In this document: in pieces, positions 58,405-64,000 of the stretch
Layout of the letters: every line of letters starts with the position of its first letter
Numbering within the stretch: position 1 is the stretch's first letter
Source: Variovorax paradoxus
GTDB taxonomy: Bacteria > Pseudomonadota > Gammaproteobacteria > Burkholderiales > Burkholderiaceae_C
Length of the DNA stretch: 64,000 bases
Reading direction: 5' to 3'
NCBI RefSeq assembly: GCF_018614875.1
Contig: NZ_JAGGNW010000011.1
Location: forward strand, 620,001 to 684,000
The notes under the pieces: model-generated
The model's database searches: none
What the model saw: only the letters and a program-made list of their open reading frames with translations
What the model was told of the DNA's origin: nothing
Made by a program: the position numbers and the translations under genes

Positions 58405-59409
58405 ATGCTGAAGAAAACAAAGATCGCCTGCACCGTACTGGCGCTTGGCACCGTCGCCTTCGCCTCGGCGCTGCATGCGCAAGGCAAGCCGCAAGACATC
58501 GTCACCGTGGTGAAGATCACGGGCATCAGCTGGTTCAACCGCATGGAAGTGGGCGTGAAGGAGTTCGGCACCAGCACCCCGGGCGTGGCCACGCGCCAGA
58601 TCGGCCCGGCCCAGTCGGACGCCGCGCAGCAGCAGCGCCTTGTCGAAGACCTGGTGGCCAAGAAGGTCGACGCCATCGCCGTGGTCTCGATGGACCCGCC
58701 CACGCTGGAACCGGTGCTCAAGCGCGCCATGGAGCGCGGCATCAAGGTCGTGACGCACGAGGCCGACAACCAGAAGAACACCATGGTCGACATCGAGGCC
58801 TTCGACAACACGGCCTACGGTGCGCGCATCAACGAACGCCTGGCCGCCTGCATGGGCCAGCAAGGCAAGTGGACCTCGCTGGTGGGTTCGCTGGGCAGCC
58901 AGTCGCAGGTGCAGTGGGCCGACGGCGGCGCAAGCAACGCCAGGAAGTACCCCAAGATGCAGCTGGTCGACGCCAAGAACGAGTCGCTCAACGACGCCGA
59001 GAAGGCCTACGGCAAGGCCAAGGAAATGCTGCGCAAGCACCCCGACCTGAAGGGCTTCCAGGGCTCGTCATCGCTCGACGTGCTGGGCATCGGCCGCGCG
59101 GTGGAAGAAGCCGGCCTGCAGGGCAAGATCTGCGTGTACGGCACGGGCCTGCCGAGCGAGGCGGCCAAGTTCCTGGAGTCGGGCGCGGTCGGTGGCATCG
59201 CCTTCTGGGACCCGAAGGACGCCGGCATCGTCATGAACAAGGCGGCCAAGATGCTGCTCGACGGCAAGACCATCACCGACGGCGCCGACATGGGTGTGCA
59301 AGGCTATAACAAGGTCTCGGTCAAGAAGGGACCGGGTGTCGGCATCATCGTCACGGGCCAGGCCTGGGTCGAGGTGGACAAGCAGAACTACAAGAAGTAC
59401 GCCTTCTGA
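58405..59409 (+). CDS. Sugar ABC transporter substrate-binding protein
   Basis: A 334-residue periplasmic protein with a signal peptide ending near ALHAQ, followed by a Peripla_BP_4 fold (TVVKITGISWFNRMEVGVKE, KKVDAIAVVSMDPPTLEPVL, FQGSSSLDVLGIGRAVEEAG). It most resembles RhaS/LsrB-type binding proteins, which bind rhamnose, AI-2 or similar sugars. It lies between the first permease and the ATPase gene. Confidence 0.9.
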   Translation: MLKKTKIACTVLALGTVAFASALHAQGKPQDIVTVVKITGISWFNRMEVGVKEFGTSTPGVATRQIGPAQSDAAQQQRLVEDLVAKKVDAIAVVSMDPPTLEPVLKRAMERGIKVVTHEADNQKNTMVDIEAFDNTAYGARINERLAACMGQQGKWTSLVGSLGSQSQVQWADGGASNARKYPKMQLVDAKNESLNDAEKAYGKAKEMLRKHPDLKGFQGSSSLDVLGIGRAVEEAGLQGKICVYGTGLPSEAAKFLESGAVGGIAFWDPKDAGIVMNKAAKMLLDGKTITDGADMGVQGYNKVSVKKGPGVGIIVTGQAWVEVDKQNYKKYAF

Positions 59410-59420
59410 GCCTGCGAACC

Positions 59421-60998
59421 ATGACGCTTGCAGCGCCTTCCACACACGCCCCGGCCGCGCCGGCGGGGCGCCGCGTCTTCCTCGAAGTGCAGGACGTGCA
59501 CAAGCGCTTCGCGGGCGTGCACGCGCTGCGCGGCATCGACCTCAGCATCGAAGCCGGCGAGATCTATCACCTGCTCGGCGAGAACGGCTGCGGCAAGAGC
59601 ACGCTCATCAAGATCATCTCGGGCGCGCAACCCCCGAGCCAGGGGCGCATCGTGATCGATGGCCGTCCCCACGAATCGCTGTCGCCGCTGGAGGCGCTCA
59701 CGCTCGGCATCGAGACGGTTTACCAGGACCTGTCCCTTCTGCCGAACATGAGCGTGGCCGAGAACGTCGCGCTCAGCGGGCAGCTGGTGGACACCGGCGG
59801 CAAGCTGGCGCGGCGCTTCGACCGCAAGGCAGTGGCCGCCACGGCCGTGCGCGCACTGGCAACGGTGAAGCTTCCGACCGATGCGGCGTTTCTCGCGCGG
59901 CGTGTCGACGAGCTGCCCATCGCCACGCGGCAACTGATTGCCATTGCGCGCGCCGTGGCCACGCGCGCGCGCATGGTCATCATGGACGAGCCCACCACCT
60001 CGCTCACACAGAAGGAGGTGGACAACCTCGTGCACGTGGTCGAGGCGCTGCGCGCACAGGGCGTGGCCGTGCTGTTCGTGAGCCACAAGCTCGACGAATG
60101 CATGGCCATGGGCGGCCAGGCCATCGTGTTCCGCGACGGCATGAAGGTGGCGCAAGGGCCGATCCGCGATTTCACCGAGGCCGAGCTCGCGCACTGGATG
60201 ACAGGCAAGCAGCTCGACGGCGCACGCTACCGCCACCAGACACACGGCGGCGACGCGCTGCTGAAGGTCCAGGCGCTGGGCCGCGGCGCGCAGTTCAGCG
60301 ACGTGAGCTTCACGCTGCACAAGGGCGAGATCCTGGGCATCACCGGCCTGCTCGACTCGGGCCGCAACGAATTGGCGCTGGCGCTGGCCGGCGTGCAGGC
60401 CGCCGACCGCGGGCGCATGGCGCTCGACGGCAAGCAGATCACGCTGAAGACACCGAGCGACGGCATTCGCCAGGGCATCGGCTACGTGCCGGAAGACCGC
60501 CTGAGCGAAGGCCTTTTCCTCGACAAGCCGATTCGCGACAACATCGTCACGGCCGTGCTCAACCGCCTGCGCGGGCGCTTCGGCGCACTCGACGCGAAGC
60601 AATGCCAGGCATTGGCCGAGCGCACCGTGCGCGAACTGCAGATCGCCACGCCCGACGTCGACCGCCCGGTGCAATCGCTTTCCGGCGGCAACCAGCAGCG
60701 CGTGCTCATCGGCCGCTGGCTCGCCATCGACCCGCGCGTGCTGATACTGCACGGGCCCACGGTGGGTGTGGACGTGGGCTCGAAGGACACCATCTACCGC
60801 ATCGTGCAGCGGCTGGCCGAACAGGGCCTGGGTGTGATCCTGGTGAGCGACGATCTGCAAGAACTGCTGCAGAACTGCGACCGCATCCTGCTGATGCGCA
60901 AGGGCCGCATCGCCAACGACTTCGATGCGCAGGGCCTGGCCGAGAGCGAGCTCTACCACGCGCTGGTTTCCGACACCCCCTCCCCCGCATTCTCATGA
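59421..60998 (+). CDS. Sugar ABC transporter ATPase (RbsA-like, two domains)
   Basis: A 525-residue protein with two nucleotide-binding domains. The first has Walker A GENGCGKST and Walker B MVIMDEPTTSLT, with a degenerate signature (LPIATRQ). The second has a degenerate Walker A (GLLDSGRNE) and a good LSGGNQQRV signature. This split is typical of RbsA/MglA-type importers. Its stop overlaps the next permease start by 4 bp. Confidence 0.92.
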   Translation: MTLAAPSTHAPAAPAGRRVFLEVQDVHKRFAGVHALRGIDLSIEAGEIYHLLGENGCGKSTLIKIISGAQPPSQGRIVIDGRPHESLSPLEALTLGIETVYQDLSLLPNMSVAENVALSGQLVDTGGKLARRFDRKAVAATAVRALATVKLPTDAAFLARRVDELPIATRQLIAIARAVATRARMVIMDEPTTSLTQKEVDNLVHVVEALRAQGVAVLFVSHKLDECMAMGGQAIVFRDGMKVAQGPIRDFTEAELAHWMTGKQLDGARYRHQTHGGDALLKVQALGRGAQFSDVSFTLHKGEILGITGLLDSGRNELALALAGVQAADRGRMALDGKQITLKTPSDGIRQGIGYVPEDRLSEGLFLDKPIRDNIVTAVLNRLRGRFGALDAKQCQALAERTVRELQIATPDVDRPVQSLSGGNQQRVLIGRWLAIDPRVLILHGPTVGVDVGSKDTIYRIVQRLAEQGLGVILVSDDLQELLQNCDRILLMRKGRIANDFDAQGLAESELYHALVSDTPSPAFS

Positions 60999-62053
60999 CG
61001 GCTTCGACCATGCAAGCACATTCCACGCCGGTGCCCTCCCACACGGCCTTGCCTGTACTCGCACCCAAGACGCAGTCCTCCTGGCGCGGCTGGCTCGCGC
61101 AGCGCCCCTCGGTCTTCACCCTGGCGCTGATCGTGGGGGTGTGCCTGGCGGTAGGCGCCATCAATCCGAGCTTCTTCCAGCTGCCGGTGTTGTTCGACAT
61201 CGTGCGCGCCTGCACCGTGCTCGGCCTGTTCGCGCTGGGCGTGCTGATCGTGCTGGCCGCGGGCGGCATCGACGTGTCGTTCGCCGCCATCGCCGCGCTC
61301 ACGATGTACAGCATCACCAAGCTGGTGCTGAACCATTTTCCGGAAGCGCCGATCGCGCTGCTGCTGGTGGCGGGCGCGGTGAGCGGCGCCTTGCTGGGCG
61401 TGCTCAACGGCTTGCTGGTGCACTGGCTCAAGGCCCCTTCGCTCATCGTGACCATCGGCACGCAGTATCTGTACCGCGGCATCCTGCTGACTTTCGTCGG
61501 CACGGTGTTCTTCATGAACGTGCCGGCGCCGATGGACGCCTTCGGCAAGCTTGCACTGTGGCGCTTCGACACGCCGCAAGGCCTGCATGTGGTGCTGCCC
61601 GCCACGGTGCTGGTGCTCGCCGGCGCGGCGGTGCTGACGTGGTGGCTGCTGAACCGCACGCTCATTGGCCGCGCGGTGTATGCCATTGGCGGCAGCCTCG
61701 CGATTGCGGAGCGGCTGGGCTACAACCTGCGCACGGTGCACATCTTCGTGTTCGCGTACGCGGGCTTCCTGTCTGGGCTGGCAGGCATCGTGCACGTATC
61801 GAGCACACGCCTAGCCAACCCCTTCGACCTGGTGGGCAACGAGCTGGACGTGATCGCGGCCGTGATCCTGGGCGGCGCGCGCATCACCGGCGGCAGCGGC
61901 ACCGTGGGCGGCACGCTGCTGGGCGTGGTGTTGGTCACGCTGATCAACAACGTACTGATCCTGGCGGGCGTGCCGAGCACCTGGCAGAAGGTGATCATCG
62001 GGGCGTTCATTCTGGTGGCTGGCGCCTGCTTTGCAATGCGCAAGCAGGGCTGA
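60995..62053 (+). CDS. Sugar ABC transporter permease (RbsC-like), second copy
   Basis: A 352-residue permease. After about 35 cytoplasmic residues, helices include FALGVLIVLAAGGIDVSFAA, the RbsC core, and RLGYNLRTVHIFVFAYAGFL. The C-terminal half has GARITGGSGTVGGTLLGVVL, strongly conserved in this family. The ATG at 60995 overlaps the ATPase stop (ATGA). It is the last gene of the uptake operon. Confidence 0.92.
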   Translation: MTASTMQAHSTPVPSHTALPVLAPKTQSSWRGWLAQRPSVFTLALIVGVCLAVGAINPSFFQLPVLFDIVRACTVLGLFALGVLIVLAAGGIDVSFAAIAALTMYSITKLVLNHFPEAPIALLLVAGAVSGALLGVLNGLLVHWLKAPSLIVTIGTQYLYRGILLTFVGTVFFMNVPAPMDAFGKLALWRFDTPQGLHVVLPATVLVLAGAAVLTWWLLNRTLIGRAVYAIGGSLAIAERLGYNLRTVHIFVFAYAGFLSGLAGIVHVSSTRLANPFDLVGNELDVIAAVILGGARITGGSGTVGGTLLGVVLVTLINNVLILAGVPSTWQKVIIGAFILVAGACFAMRKQG

Positions 62054-62077
62054 ACTGTCTGTGCTGCAATCCGCAGC

Positions 62078-63169
62078 ATGGCAGAACCCACCCTCGACGA
62101 CCTGCGCCGCTATGCAATAGCGCGCACCCTGTTCAAGCCGACAACGCTGCCCGCCGCGATCCGCCAACTCGGCTTCGTGCAGGCGGACCCGATCCGCGCA
62201 CCCGCACGCGCGCAGGACCTCACCTTGCGCCATCGCGTGAAGGACTACCGTGCGGGCGATCTCGAGAACCGCTACACCCGCCTTGCCATCGAGGAAGACT
62301 GCCTCGTCAACTACGGCTTCCTGCCGCGCGAACACCTGGCGCTGATGCATCCGCGCGAGGCCAAGCGCGCATGGGACGCCGACACGCGGCGCAAGGCGGC
62401 CGACGTGCTGGCCTACGTGCGCGAGCATGGCCCGGTGCATCCGCGCCAGGTGGAACAGCACTTCGCGCATGGCCGGGTCAAGAACTACTGGGGTGGATCG
62501 AGCAACGCGACCACGCACCTGCTCGACGGCATGCACTACCGCGGCATGCTGCGCGTGGTGCGGCGCGACAGCGGCACGCGCGTCTACGAGGCCGTGACCC
62601 ATGTGCCCGCCGACGACAGCCCCGCCGGCCGCGCGCAACGCGCCGCCGCGCTGATCGACCTGGTCGTGCGCAAGTACGCGCCGCTTCCGGCCGCGAGCCT
62701 GACCTATCTCGTGCGGCTGCTCGGCTACGGCGCACCGCATCTCTTGTCGCAGACGCAGGCCGCGCTGCGCCTCGCGCGCGACGAACTCGCGAGCTGCCGC
62801 ATCGATGGCACGACCTGGTACTGGCCCGGCAATGAAAACCCGGCCTCGCGGCGCCATGCGCCCGACGATGAAGTGCGCCTGCTTGCGCCCTTCGACCCCG
62901 TGGCGTGGGACCGCCGCCGCTTCGAGCTGCTGTGGGGCTGGACATACAAGTTCGAGGCCTACACGCCGGCGCCCAAGCGCCGGTTCGGCTATTACGCGCT
63001 ACCGATGCTGCGGCACGAGCGCGTGATCGGCTGGGCCAACGTCACGGCGCCCGAAGGCCGGGTGCAGCCCGCGTTCGGCTACATCGACCGCAAGCCGCGC
63101 GATGCGGCGTTCCGTGCGGCGCTCGACGACGAACTGCAACGCATGACGCAGTTCCTCGCGAAGCGCTGA
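62078..63169 (+). CDS. Winged-helix DNA glycosylase, YcaQ/AlkZ family
   Basis: A 363-residue HTH_42 protein. The catalytic QxD motif is Gln35-Ala-Asp37 in FVQADPIRAPARAQDLTLRH, the form found in E. coli YcaQ, which unhooks interstrand crosslinks; AlkZ uses QxQ. Tandem winged helices follow (VREHGPVHPRQVEQHF; SNATTHLLDGMHYRGMLRVV). It begins 24 bases after the transporter operon but is probably functionally separate. Confidence 0.88.
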   Translation: MAEPTLDDLRRYAIARTLFKPTTLPAAIRQLGFVQADPIRAPARAQDLTLRHRVKDYRAGDLENRYTRLAIEEDCLVNYGFLPREHLALMHPREAKRAWDADTRRKAADVLAYVREHGPVHPRQVEQHFAHGRVKNYWGGSSNATTHLLDGMHYRGMLRVVRRDSGTRVYEAVTHVPADDSPAGRAQRAAALIDLVVRKYAPLPAASLTYLVRLLGYGAPHLLSQTQAALRLARDELASCRIDGTTWYWPGNENPASRRHAPDDEVRLLAPFDPVAWDRRRFELLWGWTYKFEAYTPAPKRRFGYYALPMLRHERVIGWANVTAPEGRVQPAFGYIDRKPRDAAFRAALDDELQRMTQFLAKR

Positions 63170-63299
63170 GCCGCCTTCCCCGCCTCCTTCTGCGTGCGAC
63201 CAAAATCCCCGCGCCGCGGAAGGTCTGGCGCACGGGCGACAACCCGCACCGCCGGCCGCTCCTAGAATCGCACCGTCGTCCGGCATGCCGGACGGCAAG

Positions 63300-63464
63300 C
63301 GTTCTCAGGGCGGGGTGAAACTCCCCACCGGCGGTAATGGCGGCTTCTTCGAGAGAGGGGCCGCACGAGCCCGCGAGCGCCCGCAGCCTGCAACAGGCGG
63401 CGGGGTCAGCAGATTTCGGTGCAATTCCGAAGCCGACGGTCACAGTCCGGATGAAAGAGAGCGC
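63300..63464 (+). ncRNA. FMN riboswitch (RFN element)
   Basis: The conserved core is clear: TCAGGGCGGGGTGAAACTCC then CACCGGCGGTAATGG, later AGCCCGCGAGC, then GGTGCAATTCC, AGCCGACGGTCACAGTCCGG and ATGAAAGAGAG. It binds FMN and should lower expression of the downstream gene. An AAATGC...GCATTT hairpin after the aptamer may be part of the expression platform. Confidence 0.95.
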
Positions 63465-63564
63465 GAAATGCGGGCCGGCCCGCGCGCCTTGCATTTGAAG
63501 CGTGCGGTCTGCCCTGCGGTTTCGTGCGCCCTGATTCAGGAAACCTGCTTTCAAGAGGCACACC

Positions 63565-64000
63565 GTGAGTCAGATCAACGACCTTCCCCTTTCTGCCGTC
63601 ACCGCATCGGGCAAGCCACGCGGCACGCGCATCGCATTCGTCGAGGCGCAGTGGCATTCCGACATCGTCCACCAGGCGCGCGACGCCTTCCTTGCCGAAA
63701 TGGAACGGCTCGGCGTGGCACGCGAGCTGATCGACATCTTCGACGTGCCCGGCGCCTTCGAGATTCCGCTGCATGCCAAGCGGCTCGCCAACTCGGGCAA
63801 GTACGCGGCCATCGTCGGCTGCGCGCTGGTGGTCGACGGCGGCATCTACCGCCACGAGTTCGTGGCCAGCACCGTGGTCAGCACGCTGATGTCGCTGCAG
63901 CTCGAGACCGACGTGCCGATCTTCTCGGCCGTGCTCACGCCGCACCATTTCCATGAGCATGTGGAGCACCGCAAGTACTTCCACCGCCACTTCGCCGTCA
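63565..64000 (+). CDS. ribH2: 6,7-dimethyl-8-ribityllumazine synthase, type II (3' end cut by window)
   Basis: Riboflavin-pathway enzyme joining the pyrimidine and butanone phosphate. RIAFVEAQWHSDIVHQARDA, DVPGAFEIPLHAKRLANSGK and VVDGGIYRHEFVASTVVSTL follow the type II (RibH2, decameric, Brucella-like) pattern rather than RibH1. The GTG at 63565 has AGAGG upstream, and 145 codons are in the window. It is preceded by an FMN riboswitch and has no other rib gene beside it here. Confidence 0.92.
   Translation, partial: MSQINDLPLSAVTASGKPRGTRIAFVEAQWHSDIVHQARDAFLAEMERLGVARELIDIFDVPGAFEIPLHAKRLANSGKYAAIVGCALVVDGGIYRHEFVASTVVSTLMSLQLETDVPIFSAVLTPHHFHEHVEHRKYFHRHFAV

Overview
This is a high-GC chromosomal window from a betaproteobacterium, most likely order Burkholderiales, family Comamonadaceae, close to Variovorax. 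Three things point there: several Bug/TctC-type periplasmic receptors, a PAKKAA-repeat histone-like protein fused to a SWIB domain, and the housekeeping order thrS-infC-rpmI-rplT-pheS-pheT-ihfA-merR-tRNA-Pro. The assignment rests on gene content only.

Layout. (1) 1-8306: an acyl-CoA catabolic operon on the minus strand (SDR, HCCA-isomerase-like protein, 76-aa protein, acyl-CoA ligase, acyl-CoA dehydrogenase), a divergent enoyl-CoA hydratase/isomerase and a TetR regulator. A matching 21-bp operator lies in front of the operon and in front of the TetR gene. A second TetR/SDR divergent pair follows. (2) 8383-12551: LysR regulator, amidohydrolase plus Bug receptor operon with a LysR-type box, and an orphan amino-acid-type binding protein. 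(3) 12889-17719: an exported alginate-lyase-like lipoprotein with a LamG domain and a GspD-type secretin with a PilQ-like AMIN domain. (4) 18071-28461: an IclR-linked Bug/enoyl-CoA hydratase/acyl-CoA synthetase (ADP-forming type)/MmgE-PrpD operon, then aldehyde dehydrogenase, bicupin and FAD oxidoreductase genes, with a Bug-receptor pseudogene and a truncated racemase. (5) 28.5-34.1 kb: an accessory island beside tRNA-Pro, with a ParE/RHH toxin-antitoxin pair, an Xre/MbcA/ParS-like antitoxin behind 9-bp tandem repeats, two XRE regulators, broken integrase and phage tape-measure pieces, an excisionase and a coiled-coil membrane protein.

(6) 34.1-42.5 kb: the translation operon. A 22-codon reading frame upstream of thrS carries three Thr and four Phe codons and ends against a sequence that can pair with the 5' arm of a rho-independent terminator. 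It looks like a transcription attenuator that could sense both Thr and Phe charging for an operon encoding both synthetases. infC starts with AUC. (7) 42.5-46.1 kb: isocitrate lyase, gamma-glutamylcyclotransferase-like protein, EamA transporter and the H1-SWIB protein.

(8) 46.2-62 kb: two sugar-type modules. The first is a TetR gene and a Bug receptor, Gfo/Idh/MocA oxidoreductase, DUF993 protein and TIM-barrel isomerase, with matching operators. The second is a DeoR gene divergent from deoC, a double-domain aldehyde dehydrogenase, a RbsD/FucU mutarotase, a PfkB kinase and a complete ribose-type ABC transporter. This set fits uptake of a deoxy-sugar, phosphorylation, aldol cleavage and acetaldehyde oxidation. 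(9) 62-64 kb: a YcaQ-like DNA glycosylase and an FMN riboswitch in front of a type-II lumazine synthase (ribH2) cut by the window end.
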